DNA of 64,000 nt from CBDATW01 sp965200605 (GCA_965200605.1 CBDATW010000002.1:434001-498000); one strand, 5' to 3'; shown: positions 21,291 to 32,816, counted from the first letter of the stretch. Numbers and translations are program-made. Notes: generated from the letters alone by a model not told the origin.

Positions 21291-22001
21291 ATGGATTTTT
21301 CAAAATTAAAACAAGAAGTTTATGAAGCAAATATGCTTTTACAAAAACATAATTTAGTTGTATCTACTTGAGGAAATGTATCTCAAAAATCAGAATGTGG
21401 TCAATACTTTGCTATTAAACCATCTGGAGTTCAATACGACAAATTAAAAACAGAAGATATTGTTATTGTTGATATGGAAGGAAATAAAGTACAAGGAGAT
21501 CTTAAGCCATCTATTGATACTCCTATTCATCTGGCATTTTATAAAGAGTGAAAAGAAGTTAAAGCGGTTTGTCACACTCATTCACCTTATGCAGTTTCAT
21601 TTGCATCAGAGGGAACAGGAATTGAATGTTATTCAACAGTTCATGCAGATAATTTCTATGGCACAATTCCAGTTACAAGAGAAATGACCAAAGAAGAAAT
21701 TGATGATTTTGATAACTTTGAAGCTAATACTGCAAAAATCATTATTGAAAAACTACAAGGTAAAGATCCTATGGCTACTCCCGCTGCTCTTGCAAGAAGT
21801 CATGGACCATTTATGTGATCAAATAAAAATGCCGCAAAAGTTGTTGAATTAGCTGTCATTCTTGAAGAGCTGGCAAAAATTGCTCACTATACAAGAACAC
21901 TAAATCCAACACAAGAAACAACACCCCAATATATTCAAGATATTCACTATAGAAGAAAACATGGGCCTGATGCTACATATGGTCAAGGCGAAGATAAATA
22001 A
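21291..22001 (+). CDS. ulaF: L-ribulose-5-phosphate 4-epimerase
   Basis: 236 aa, class II aldolase/adducin fold. Motifs: STWGNVSQ near 28 (phosphate binding), KPSGVQYDKL near 46, and the zinc site VCHTHSPYAVSFAS near 95 plus a late SHGPFMW. Length and the C-terminal YIQDIHYRRKHGPDATYGQ match AraD/SgbE/UlaF rather than fuculose aldolase. It would convert L-ribulose-5-P to D-xylulose-5-P, the last step of the ascorbate route encoded at 57-62 kb, though it is 36 kb away with its own promoter and terminator. Confidence 0.85.
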
Positions 22002-22003
22002 AG

Positions 22004-22028
22004 AAAAATTCCTTAAATGGAGTTTTTA
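22004..22028 (+). terminator. Intrinsic terminator after the epimerase gene
   Basis: AAAAATTCC / GGAGTTTTT stem (one G-T pair) with a 6-nt loop. Confidence 0.65.
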
Positions 22029-22109
22029 TATAAAAAACTATTAAAAAATATTATAATAGCAATATGGAATATAGCTATTTATAGTTATAATAAAAATTAA
22101 AAGGAATTT

Positions 22110-23249
22110 ATGAAATATGATGTAATTATAATTGGTGGTGGAATTATGGGCTCGGTAATAAACTATGAGCTTGCAAAATACAAATTAAAAACCCTACAAT
22201 TAGAAAAAAATCCTTATATAGGTTCAGAAACTACTACTGGAAACTCAGGATTGATTCATGGTGGATTTGATGCCAAACCTAATTCTTTAATAGCTAAGGC
22301 AAATATGGAAGGGGCCAAAATTTGATTTAATGACATATTTAAAAATATGAAATTTTCTAGAGCAATTATGCCTTCATTAGTTTTGGCATTTAGTGATGAA
22401 GAACATAAACACATTGAAGAACTTTATAAAAGAGGATTAAAAAATGGTGTAAAAGCCAGTGATATGAAAATTATCTATTATGATGAAATAAAAAAATTAG
22501 AACCAGAAATTTCAGATAAGGCTAAATCAGCCTTATACTGCACAACTTCATGGGGTGTTGATCCAGTTAAAGCCACTAAGGCATTTGCTTATGTAGCATT
22601 ACAAAATGGTAATGATATTAAATTAAATGCAGAAGTAATCAAAATAGATCAAACTAAAGATGGTTTTGATATTTATACCCAAAATAATAAAATTTCTACA
22701 AAATTTATTGTTAATGCAGCTGGTCATTATGCTGATAAAATTTCTAAAATGGCTAGTTGTGAAGATTACACTTTAAAAACTAGAAGAGGACAGTATCTAA
22801 TTTTAAGTGCAACTGAAGCACCTAAAGTAAAAAATGTATGTTTTATGGTTCCAACAATACATGGTAAAGGGGTTGTTGTAGCACCAAACTTAGATGGAAG
22901 AGTTCAAGTTGGGCCAACAGCTAAAGAAGATGTTTTAAAAGAAGATACCAGAATTGTGGAAAGAAAACTTTGAGAAGAAGTAGAAAAAATTGGCAAACAC
23001 CTTATTCCATCAATAGATTATACAAAAGTTGAAAAAGTTTTTGGCGGATCAAGACCAATTCATCCATCTGGAGATTTTTATATTAAGGCTGATGATATAA
23101 ATAATAAATTCATTCAAGTTGCTGGAATAAAATCTCCAGGAATTTCTGCAGCTCCATATATAAGTCAATTAGTTGCTGATATTTTAAAAGATTCAGGAGC
23201 TAATCTTAAATTAAAAAATAATTTTAATCCTAAAATTAAAATACTATAA
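22110..23249 (+). CDS. glpO: GlpO-like FAD-dependent glycerol-3-phosphate oxidase
   Basis: 379 aa, DAO family. The FAD Rossmann motif is IIIGGGIMGSVINYELAK at residues 6-23; GNSGLIHGGFD follows; the C-terminal FAD segment is GIKSPGISAAPYI. Length and motifs match the short mollicute GlpO, which oxidises glycerol-3-P to DHAP and makes hydrogen peroxide, a virulence trait in some species. Related L-2-hydroxyglutarate oxidases have a similar layout, and no glpK or glpF is adjacent, so substrate is moderately certain. AAAAGGA precedes the ATG and two TATAAT boxes lie upstream (22051, 22086). Confidence 0.7.
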
Positions 23250-23381
23250 TAAAGGGATAAAAATACTACATGTTTATTAATTGCAACTACAAAACTCTTA
23301 TTTAGTTAACAAAAGAGATCTTAGAAATGCAAAATATTAATAACACAAACATTCTATTAAGAGAGATGTTATAATACATAT

Positions 23382-23478
23382 AGGGGAAATCCTACACAGC
23401 GTCCATAGCCACATGGTCGGGCGCTTGATGGTCCTGGTACAATGTCACCGGTGTAAAACAGCCTTTGGCTGTTTTTTT
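23382..23478 (+). ncRNA. Structured small RNA, family member A
   Basis: A free-standing unit: extended -10 TGTTATAAT (ending 23375), about 97 nt of RNA and an intrinsic terminator (AAACAGCC/GGCTGTTT plus T7). AAATCCTA is at 23387-23394 and TGATGGTC at 23426-23433, both shared with members B and C. Stem 1 pairs GCGTCC (23399-23404) with GGGCGC (23419-23424) enclosing GCC-ACAT-GGT; stem 2 pairs CC-GGT with ACC-GG around 23433-23451 with one bulged base. The -10 overlaps the TAA of a short upstream frame. I do not recognise an established RNA family. Confidence 0.65.
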
Positions 23479-23568
23479 ATTAATAGTAGGTTCATATTAT
23501 TATTTAGCATTTAAATATTTTTATTTTTGAATTATAGAAATTCATTATTTTTCCTGTATACTGTAAGT

Positions 23569-24867
23569 ATGAAAAAAAATTGAAATTATTTTGTACAAGA
23601 AATTAAAAAACATGATGATTGTGTTAAATACATCAAAGAGAAAAAATATTGTAAAAAACATAATGATATGGAAAAGTGTAAAAAAGTTAGTAACTTTCAT
23701 GATGAACTAAAAATATCATTTAATTCTATAAAAAATATATATAAATTTGCAAAATTACATTTAGGTCAAGGTAGGCATAATAAAAATCCATGAATATCAT
23801 TTCAAGAATGAGAAGAAACATTGATATATCCTTGTATTATTTTTGATGAAAAAACTAAAACACCTTATTTAACAATACAAGTGCGACAAAGAGATCCCAT
23901 GAATGATGATTCTGATAAAAATTTACCAATAGATGTTATTAAATCTATTAAAAATCAAATTAAATACTCAAAAGACTATCCAATATCAAAAATAAAATCA
24001 GAATTTAATTTTAAAAATGATATGCCAAAAAATAGATATATTAAATCAAATATTATAAATACAAGTTTTTCTGATGAAAAAAATATTATTGCTTTTAATA
24101 ATTTATGTAAAAATATTTTTAAACCAAAAGATCAAACAATAGTTGCAGTTTTTACAGAAATAATTGATAATGACTCTGATGCTAAAAAAATCTTTTTTAA
24201 AACAAGCAATAATTCAACAAGATTTCCTAAATTTATAAAAAATGAAATTAATGGTTTTAAAGAAATTATAATAATACCTTTTATAAAAGAAATTAATTCT
24301 AAAAATAAATATATTCAATTACCAATATATAAAATAACAAAAGATGCACAAATTGAAAAAGAAACCAAAGATTATGTATATGAAGCGTCTTTGCATTCAT
24401 TAGATATACCCAATCCAATAAAAAGCATTAATACATTTATTAAAAATCAAAAAACAAAAATCACAGAAGCAGCAGTAAAAATTACTCATGATGAAATAAC
24501 AGAAATGATTTATGAATATAGTAAAAAAAGAAATACAGATCCTACTACATCTAGAACATATGATTCCTATAGAAGAGATAGAAAAGTAAGAGAGCTTGCA
24601 ATAAGATTAGCAGATAAATATTGCCAACTTTGTGAAAAAATTGCGCCATTTTTTAATAAAAATAATACTGAACCATTTTTAGAAAGTGATCATATAAAAG
24701 AATTAAAACATGGAGGACTAGATATAATACAAAATGTAATTGCATTATGTCCAAATTGTCATAGAAAAAAGACATATTGAGATAATCTAGAAGGCATAAA
24801 TGAAATAATTAAAACACTAAAAATTAAAAATAAGTCATTAATTGATAAATATAAAAATAAAAAGTAA
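23569..24867 (+). CDS. HNH restriction endonuclease with MrcB-like N-terminal region
   Basis: 432 aa. The N-terminal ~110 aa (containing NPWISFQEWEETLIYPCI and YLTIQVRQRDP) resemble the DUF3578/MrcB N-terminal domain of restriction enzymes. The C-terminus is a clear HNH nuclease: CQLCEKIAPF, then ESDHIKELKHGG, then NVIALCPNCHRKK, with four zinc-binding cysteines. It lies directly before a cytosine-5 methyltransferase gene in the same direction, so it is probably the matching or an additional restriction enzyme. A TATACT box 7 nt before the ATG suggests a leaderless message. Confidence 0.72.
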
Positions 24868-24892
24868 GCAAAACTAATGCATTTTAACTTGC

Positions 24893-24907
24893 TTTTTTTT
24901 TTTTTTT
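24893..24907. repeat. T15 homopolymer before the methyltransferase gene
   Basis: Fifteen T follow an AAGCAA/TTGCTT hairpin, so the tract acts as the terminator of the upstream nuclease gene. It ends 14 nt before the methyltransferase ATG, within the likely promoter (GAGAAAATTAATTT follows with no SD), so slippage could also change methyltransferase expression. Confidence 0.6.
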
Positions 24908-24921
24908 GAGAAAATTAATTT

Positions 24922-26115
24922 ATGAAAAAAAAGACTTTAACTATTATTGAAACATTTTCTGGCATTGGAGCACAGCACAAAGCCATAACAAGAATTAATA
25001 AAAAATATAATAAGGAAATATTTAAAGTTATTGCTACATCAGATTGAGACATTAATGCTAATATTTCCTATGATGCAATACATAAAAAACAATATGATGT
25101 ACCTAAAATTTCATTTGAAAAAAAATTAAATCATTTATTGAAATATCAATGATCTTGAAATGGTTCAACACGAATTTTAAATAAAAATTTGCAATCAAAG
25201 CCAAAAGAAGTAATAGAAAAGCTTTTTGCTGCAAAATTAGGTCATAAAAATTTTGCTTCTATTGTTCAACTCAATGGGCAAACAATTATAAATAATTTTA
25301 AGGATGGATTTGATATTCTTACATATTCATTTCCTTGCCAAAACTTATCAACAGCTGGCGCTTTTCATAATGTTAATAAAGGCATGTCAAAAGAATCAGG
25401 AAGTAGATCAGGATTACTTTGAGAAATTGAAAGAATTCTTTTAGATTTACAAAAGTTAAATAAATTACCTAAATATTTATTATTAGAAAATGTTAATGCA
25501 ATGTTGTTTAAAAGAAATATATCAGAATATAAAAAATGAAAGAATTTTTTAAAAACATTAGGCTATAAAACAAACACTCAAATTTTAGATGCAACAAAAT
25601 TTAGTGTTCCTCAAAAAAGAAAAAGAGTATTTGGATTATCCATTTTAAATTATGAAGGTAAAGTAAATGAAAAAAATGAACCAATAATTAACTATGACAC
25701 TAATAAAATTACCACATCAAAAGAACTTCAAAAAATTATTAAATATAATCCAAAGTATAAAAAAGAATATGATGATGCAACTCCAAATGCAACTCCATCA
25801 AGAGTAAGGATGAGAGATGATAATCCCTTCCTGTTAAAAGAAAAATGGACAAGAACTATTACTACAAAACAAGACCGACATCCTAATTGTGGAACTGTTG
25901 AATACAAGAATCAAATGAAAGGAAAATCACAATATAGATTTATTACACCAAGAGAATCATTAATGTTAATGGGATTTGATAAATCCGATTATGACAAAAT
26001 TAATAATGCTGGTGTTAAAAAAGAATTAATTTATAAACAAGCAGGAAATTCCATTGTTGTAAATGTACTTGAATCTATATTTGATTGAATATGAAAATAT
26101 GATGAAAAATTATAA
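24922..26115 (+). CDS. DNA (cytosine-5) methyltransferase
   Basis: 397 aa. Motif I is ETFSGIGAQHKAI at residues 8-20; motif IV with the catalytic cysteine is SFPCQNLS near 136; motif VI is LENVNAML near 194; motif VIII-like region FSVPQKRKRVFG; motif IX RFITPRESLMLMGF and motif X QAGNSIVVNVLE at the end. It protects host DNA from the adjacent nucleases. The target site cannot be read from sequence. It overlaps the following nuclease gene by 17 nt. Confidence 0.92.
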
Positions 26116-27343
26116 AATTGAATATACGACAAAAAAACTTTTAGAATTTTTAAATATAAATATTGGCAAAACCAAACTACATAATATGGGAACTAATCAA
26201 AAAACATTTATTGATTATCTTGTAAATAATTATAATATCAATAATGTTGAATACATTAGAATTAAACTTGTTTTATATAATAATGTATCAAGATTTAAAA
26301 CATTTATAAAAAGCTATGATGATAGTGAAAGAGAATTTAAAATATTCAATTTAGATCAGTCTTTCCCAAAAAATATTAGTGCCAAATCAACATTATATCA
26401 AAAATTACAAATATTAAAAAAAGCAAAAATAATAGATGATTTTAATATTAATGAAAACAAAATAAAAAATATGGAAACAAAAATATTTCCAAATAAGAAA
26501 TTCTACAATAAAGAAAATTGAAATTCAAAGCATATAATTTTCCAAATAATTAAAAATGCTTTGCAAAATCTTGGAAAATCAGGTCATTCAATTGGTCTCA
26601 CATATTTATTATCTTATTTTTGCTATAAAATTCCAAACGAATTTATTCAAATATTGACATCAGAAGATTCTATAATAAAAAAACTTACATTACGCAATAA
26701 CAATAAAACAAAATATTCAGACAATAAAATTGAATACTTGTATGATTTTTTAGTTGATAAAAAAAATAATTTTAATAAACAATGAGAAGAAATAGAAAAT
26801 CAATCAAAAGACAATGAAATTTTCAATGAAATTAAAAAAATAATATTAAATAACATTAATGTAAATTTTGAAGAATTAAAAGTATCTGAATACAAACAAA
26901 AAAAAATTAAAAAAATTTACTATGAAGCCGCACATAAAAATTTAAGAGTGAATCAAATTGTTTGAAAGGCTTTGTTAGTTAAAATAAGAAAATTTCAAGG
27001 TAGAAAAAGATGTGATTTAGGTTTGGAAGCAATCGACTCAAAAGGTGTTGAAGCAGCCCATTTGATGGAGGCAAGCGTATGTGCAAAAATTATAATAAAT
27101 GAAATTAAAAATAAAAACTTTGACAAAGCAGAAGAAGTTTACATAAATTATCACAAATCACAAAACGGTTTATTATTACCTTCCACTCATCATAGAAAGT
27201 ATGATCAAAAAGAATATAAGCTAATTCCTTCAAAACCACCAAAATTCATTGATAAGATTACAAACAAAAAAGTTTGTTTTGAATTTGCACCAGATGATTC
27301 ATTTGTTTATAGACCAGATTTAAATAACTATAGGAGAAAATAA
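26099..27343 (+). CDS. Restriction endonuclease of the HNH type, paired with the upstream methyltransferase
   Basis: 414 aa. The N-terminal two thirds is Lys/Asn/Ile-rich with no motif I recognise. The C-terminus has an HNH-like core: GVEAAHLMEAS, then SQNGLLLPSTHHRKYD, the N-G-L-L-L-P and HH/D pattern of R-M HNH enzymes. The nuclease at 32818 has the same C-terminal pattern (GCHLKP, NGLLLPAHIHKYFD). The start is one of two adjacent ATGs at 26099/26102 overlapping the methyltransferase end; an in-frame ATG at 26063 is possible. Confidence 0.7.
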
Positions 27344-27375
27344 TATTAATATTAGCTTTTTATTAATATTGTTTT
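27342..27375. terminator. Terminator hairpin after the HNH nuclease gene
   Basis: AATATTAATA / TATTAATATT perfect 10-bp inverted repeat around a 9-nt loop, then GTTTT. It lies between convergent genes. Confidence 0.6.
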
Positions 27376-27428
27376 AGACTAGGTTAAAATTTCCAACTAC
27401 TATGATTTTGTGCATTATTTATTATCAT

Positions 27429-29504
27429 TTAGAATTGTTTTATAAAATTTTCAATCTCTGCTAAACGCTTTGTATTGATTGCAGCTGTTGGAGACAATAA
27501 ATTGCTATGTATTATTGAATTCAAAATATCTTCATATTCCGCTAATTTTGTATCATTGATTTTGGATAATTTAATTCTTAAAGTAATTACTTTAAGAAAA
27601 TTTAATTCAAATGTGTTTAAGTTTTGTGATTTTTGTAGTAATTCAAGAAAAGATATAAAATCTGTAGGATCATTTCTTATTATATTACTTATGTTATCTG
27701 GGAAATTTTTATCATTATAAATTTTGGAATATTTTTGTGCATTTTGGTATATAAAACTCAATGACTTACTATTCTTAGTATTTTGCTTTATAAAGTCTGA
27801 TAAATTCTTATATTTTGAATTATCACAAAATATTTTACCAGAGATTCTAAAATACTCTCTTGACATTATTGTTCATACAATATATTGTTCTATTGTATAT
27901 TTTTCATTTTGATTAAATTTATTATTGTTATCATAATATCCTCAAATCTTTTCTCAAGGATATAAAAATGTGTTTAATGACACTTGTTTTAATTCTATTT
28001 CTGTTGATTTTTTGTGATTATTTTCTAATATGTATCCAATTATGATGTTAGACAAGCATTTGTTTTTTTGACCTGAAATATATTTTAATAATTCATTTAC
28101 AAAGTTTTTATTATGAGTAAATATTTTTATATTTTTATTTTCATTTATGATTTTTGATAGTATTTGACAAGTAATAACTGAATTAATATCATCATTTGAA
28201 TCAACAGGATCATCTAATATTAAAATTGAATTTGGTTTAGAATTTGAAAAACTTACTAGTGTAAAAATTAATTCTAATATTTTTTGCTCTCCATATGATA
28301 TTACATTTGTTATGTTGTATTCTGACTCATTTTTAATTACAATTTCGTGAGACTTTTTATCTTTGTTGATAATTTTGAATTCCTTTGTATCAATTATTTT
28401 ATACTTTTCTATAAATTTCATAAAAGCTGAATTTATTTTATCAGAATTTTCTTTTATTCGACTAGATTGTTCACTAGTATATCAATCATGATAGTCCTTT
28501 ATATTACTTTCATGTTTTTTTAATTCATCAAATGCTTCCTTTATAAAAAAGTTAATTTTAACACCAATTTTATTTTCTTCATTTATAGCATTAAATTTTA
28601 AACAAGCTGCTGTTCTTAAATCAACATCATCTGATGCTAAATTCATTCAATCTTTTTCTGTTATTGAGATCTCTTTTTTAATATAATCTTTAATATCTTT
28701 AAATTTTGAATTCTTTATTTTCTTTAATCAATCTGCTCATTCCTTATTGTTTTTATTTATTTTACTAAGCTTAGCTTTAGTTGCCTCATACCTCTTTATA
28801 TAACCTTCAAGTAATGATTTAAATTCTTTTTCTGTACATTCTTTTAAACATAATGGACATTCTTTAATATGTTGCAAATAGAAATTAGAATCATCTTTAA
28901 TTACATTTTTAGCATATTCTCATAATTGTGATTCATGTTCTATAATAAATTCATTTTGTTTTTTGTAATCTGAATCTTTTGAGTTTGGAATAGCAATATT
29001 TTCACAGCCCTCCATATTATTAAGAGTTTTAACTAAATTGTTAATAATTAAATTTGCTTTAAAATAGTCTTTTGATTTATATTCTGGAGAAAAACTAATT
29101 TTTGAAAAATCCATCTTTGATAATTCCTGGTGCTTATTTTTATATTCATTAGATTCTAAAAACTTTAAAATACTTTGACTAAAAAGAAACGGATCTTCCA
29201 TAATTGTTTTTTTGATTTTATAAGAAGGAGTGTAAAAAAGAATTTTTTCATATGTATCATAAACATCACCATATCAAGAATCAGCTTTTTTTCGACTATT
29301 TGATACACTTTTTGATAATACTAATTCACCATTTAATAGTTTAATGTTAGTGAATTTCCCTGTGCTAAAAACAAAAGATCCTGGTTGCTTATCTTTTATC
29401 ATTTTAGCAATAGTTGTTTTACCACTTCCGTTTAAACCCAAAATTATTTGATTCTTAGTTTCTCTGGTTATTTCTTTTATTATGTTATTTATTCCTTTTA
29501 TCAT
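27429..29504 (-). CDS. RloC/PrrC-like AAA ATPase with zinc-hook-like motif (candidate anticodon-nuclease-type defense protein)
   Basis: 691 aa as one uninterrupted frame with TGA as Trp (I checked the joins between segments for TAA/TAG). Walker A is GLNGSGKTT at 23-31; a coiled-coil-like Lys/Glu-rich middle holds CPLCLKEC near 216-223, the CxxC zinc hook seen in Rad50 and RloC; an ABC-type signature SYGEQ is near 403; Walker B is ILILDDPVDSNDD near 426. The C-terminal ~150 aa are helical and would correspond to the nuclease/HEPN region of PrrC/RloC, but I see no decisive catalytic motif. RloC and PrrC cut tRNA when restriction is compromised, which fits this location. Confidence 0.62.
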
Positions 29505-29977
29505 TTTAATTACCTATAAATTTGATTTTTTTTATTCTTATCCTTTCCATTAATCATTTAATTAATTTATCTCTAATAATTAAATTTTTCAAAAATAATT
29601 AGTGTAGCTAGAATATGATTTAGTTTTTGCTCCAAAACTAAACTTAGACTTTGTTTTTATTTAGTAAAACTATATCTTGAATATTTGCTATATATGAATA
29701 GCTACTTAATATTTCTATTTTTTTCTTCATAGATATATTAATTATAACAAAAAAGAATAAAACAATATAACTTCTATTAAGTGACAGTTTAACTGCAATT
29801 TAATTATGCAACATAAGTTCAATCATATGATACAAAAGTGACACTATATTACTGATTTTTATTAATAATAAAATTTCTAATAATATACTTTTTAAAGTAT
29901 AGAATTTATTTTTCCTAGTTAACTAAAAATGTGGTTTTTTATTCGCATTATTTTTACTTTTGTGCGAAAATTATATT
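29505..29977. other. 473-bp AT-rich gap between divergent defense genes
   Basis: No gene found. It holds the presumed promoters of the divergent ATPase (reverse strand) and DUF262 gene (forward). A perfect palindrome TATACTTT-TT-AAAGTATA lies at 29884-29901, and TTCGCA (29942-29947) / TGCGAA (29963-29968) lies just before the DUF262 start; either could be an operator or hairpin. Confidence 0.5.
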
Positions 29978-31606
29978 ATGATAATTAAACCAAAAAAACT
30001 TACAATAGAGCAGTTGTTAAACAAACTCAAAAACAAAGAGTTTATCCTTCCAATTTTTCAAAGAGATTACACTTGAAATAAAGATGAAGAATTAGCATTT
30101 TTTGAATCAATTAAAAAAAATAAACCAATTGGTTCATTAACAATTTATTCAAAAAGTTCTAAATCCAAGAAAAATAAATTAATAATTGATGGACAGCAGA
30201 GAATCACTACAATTTTAAATCTAAATGATCAAATAAAAAAATATAAAAATTATGAAATTCCATATGTTGAGTGAGTAGGTGATGGTGTGAAGCAGGATCC
30301 AGTATGAGATTATTTTGTTGATTTAAACTCAAAAGGAAAAGCTCTAGATAAACAAGATATTTTGTTGAGTAGAATGGCATCTATTAAAATTAAAACTCCA
30401 AAATGATTTGGAAAAGATGAAAAAATTTTAATTAAAAATTTATATATAACAAAAAACAAAATGATTAATGTAGTTGACAATAATGACAATAAGATTTCAT
30501 TAGTAGAAGCAATGTGAATTATGGCTTCAAAAATTAAAAATTTTAAAAATCATGATATTCACATTCTTGCAATTCTGTCTTATAAACAAAAGAATCATGA
30601 AAATAAATTTAAATTAGAGCAATATCATAAATTATTAGGAAAACCTAAAGGATATTTAGTTTGAATGAAAAGAATAATATTTTTGTTAGATTCAACTTTA
30701 GTAAAAATGGCAGATTGAGAAAGCGATAAAGAACAAAGAGTAATTAAACTTTTTAATAAGATATTAAATTCCAAAAAAACGCTTAAAACATTTTGTGAAA
30801 ATATTGATTTATCATTTTCAGAAATTCAAAATAAATTCAATTTTATTTTAAAAATTCCAACTCAACCCAATCTAAGAAAACCAGAAAAAAGAGCTAATAT
30901 AAGTAGATTTTTTGGTATTGATGATTATATACCAATTTATATTTGTTATTTTATATTTAAAAATAAAAAATATATTTTAAATTTTAAAGAAAATTTAACA
31001 CTAAAAAGCAATTTATTAAAATTCAAAATAAAAGGATTAGATTTGGTTAATTTTGCTTCAAGAAAACCAATTTCAGCAGGCGGATATGCTACATGATTAA
31101 CAATTATTACTTCTCAATCAAGCAAATTATTTTTTCCAAAAAACACTAAACAAAATAGGGATATATTAGTTAATAATATAATGGATGTAACTATTAATGA
31201 TGAATCTTTTACAAAATTTACAAAACTTATAGCTTTTTGATTAGTTTATGAAAAGTTATTAAAAATTGGCAATGGAATTGAGTGCTATGAAGCAGACCAC
31301 ATTATTCCTAAAACATATTGTAAAGAAGCAAATATAAAAACATTTTCCAGATTAGGTAATATTGATATACTTACAAGAAAAGAAAACAGAGATAAAAATT
31401 CTCAAATAACAGATTACTATTTTGATAATTCGCATATTAATAAAAAATATAAATTAGAATCAGCATTCTGCAAACATTTCATAAAAAAATGAGCTAATGC
31501 TAATAAAATAGATAAAAAAGAATTTGAGAAATTTATAGAAAATAGAGAAAATTGAATGAAAAAAAAGATTAGATTAAAAATTAATTCAGAAGCAAAACAA
31601 AAATAA
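29978..31606 (+). CDS. DUF262-HNH nuclease (GmrSD-like defense protein)
   Basis: 542 aa, uninterrupted only if 11 TGA codons are Trp. The N-terminal DUF262 (ParB/Srx-like) domain shows LPIFQRDYTW near 24-33 and the NTP-site motif IIDGQQRITT near 69-78. The C-terminus has an HNH/DUF1524-like motif: YEADHIIPKTY near 435, then RLGNIDILTRKENRDK. The family includes GmrSD, BrxU and related enzymes that restrict modified phage DNA; target preference here is unknown. It is flanked by R-M genes. Confidence 0.75.
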
Positions 31607-31614
31607 GCATATAA

Positions 31615-31642
31615 TTCGCTTTTGTCTTAAATGCGATATAAT
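31615..31642 (+). promoter_or_regulatory. Promoter of the second methyltransferase with overlapping inverted repeat
   Basis: TTCGC (31615-31619) and GCGA (31633-31636) form an inverted repeat whose right arm abuts TATAAT (31637-31642). The same TTCGC/GCGA half-sites occur before the DUF262 gene. An R-M controller protein could act here, but no C-protein gene is visible. Confidence 0.35.
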
Positions 31643-31649
31643 TTAAGGT

Positions 31650-32816
31650 ATGAAAAACCTTAAAGTATTTGAAGCTTTTGCTGGCATAGGTGCTCAAAGA
31701 AAAGCATTATCTAATATTGTTTCAAACCCTCTGGGGGGGGGGCCTTAAAAATAGTAAATTCAGCATTGTTGGACTAGCTGAATGATATGTTCCAGCAATT
31801 ATTGCTTATCATGCAATGCATGATAAGGTAAAAATCATAGATAACGTTTCTGAATCTGATATGCAAGCATATCTAGATTCAAAAGTTTTATCTATGAATT
31901 CAAAAACTGCAGTTAAAAAAGGATTTTGAAAAAAATATAAAGGTAAAAGATTAAAAATTGCATATTCATATATTAAATTTTCAGAAAAATCTGGAAATAT
32001 TTTTGATATTCACAACCTAGCAGGGCAAGCTCCAAAAAATATTGATCTTTTAATATATTCATTTCCTTGTCAAGATCTTTCAATTCAAGGTAAAAGTAAA
32101 GGAATTAAAAAAGGAACAAGATCAGGTCTTCTTTTTGAAATTGAAAAATACATCAAAAAAACTAAAAAAGAAAATCTTCCAGAATTTCTTTTAATGGAAA
32201 ATGTCAAGGCTCTTAGCTTTAAAAAGCACAAACAAGCTTTTGAAGATTGAAAAAAATTTCTATCTTCAAAAGGATATAAAACTGATGATACAATTTATCG
32301 TTCATCTGATTTTGGTTCTCCGCAAAGAAGAGAGCGATTTTTTGCTATATCTTACAGAACAAAAAAAGTTAAACTAAAAGATGTTGATAAATCAAAATAT
32401 AAACAAAGTGCTATTAAAGATATTTTGGATACACAAGTTAATCCAAAATATATCTTAAGGAATCTTTCTAAATATAAAAAGTCTTCTTATCAAGATAATA
32501 GAGGAAAAGCAAATATTAGAAGATGTGTATTAAGGAATTACACTTCTTTTGCATCTGAAACATATGTCTATGATAAAAATCATGTTGGTCCTACACTTGA
32601 CTGCATCTGGTGCAAATTCTAGAATTAAAGATTGAATATAATAAACAAATAAGAATGCTAAATCCTAGGGAATGTTATCGTTATATGGGATTTACTAATA
32701 AAGACTTCAATCAAATATCAAAACTTAATTGATTAACTGACACTCAATTAATTTTTACAGCAGGAAATTCAATTCCAATTAAAATTCTTGAACACATATT
32801 TAAGGAGGTTTTATAA
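31650..32816 (+). pseudogene. Second DNA (cytosine-5) methyltransferase, frameshifted at a G10 tract and near the 3' end
   Basis: Read with three 1-nt corrections this is a ~387-aa m5C methyltransferase: FEAFAGIGAQRKAL (motif I), SFPCQDLSIQGK (motif IV), MENVKALSF (motif VI), SDFGSPQRRERFF (motif VIII), NPRECYRYMGF (motif IX) and TAGNSIPIKILEHIF (motif X). With ten G at 31733-31742 the frame closes at TAA 31746; nine G would open it. Two more +1 shifts at about 32599 (CTT-G-ACT) and 32630 (AAA-G-ATT) interrupt the stretch before motif IX. It is off in this sequence, by phase variation, decay or assembly error. Confidence 0.8.
31733..31742. repeat. G10 homopolymer inside the methyltransferase coding region
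   Basis: Ten consecutive G in a very AT-rich genome, 83 nt after the start codon. The reading frame downstream matches the methyltransferase only with 9 (or 6, 12) G. This is a classic slipped-strand ON/OFF switch position. Confidence 0.85.

Noticed and set aside
27429..29504. Treating the reverse-strand ATPase as four separate broken ORFs
   Set aside because: All segments are in one frame and are separated only by TGA, which is Trp in this genome.
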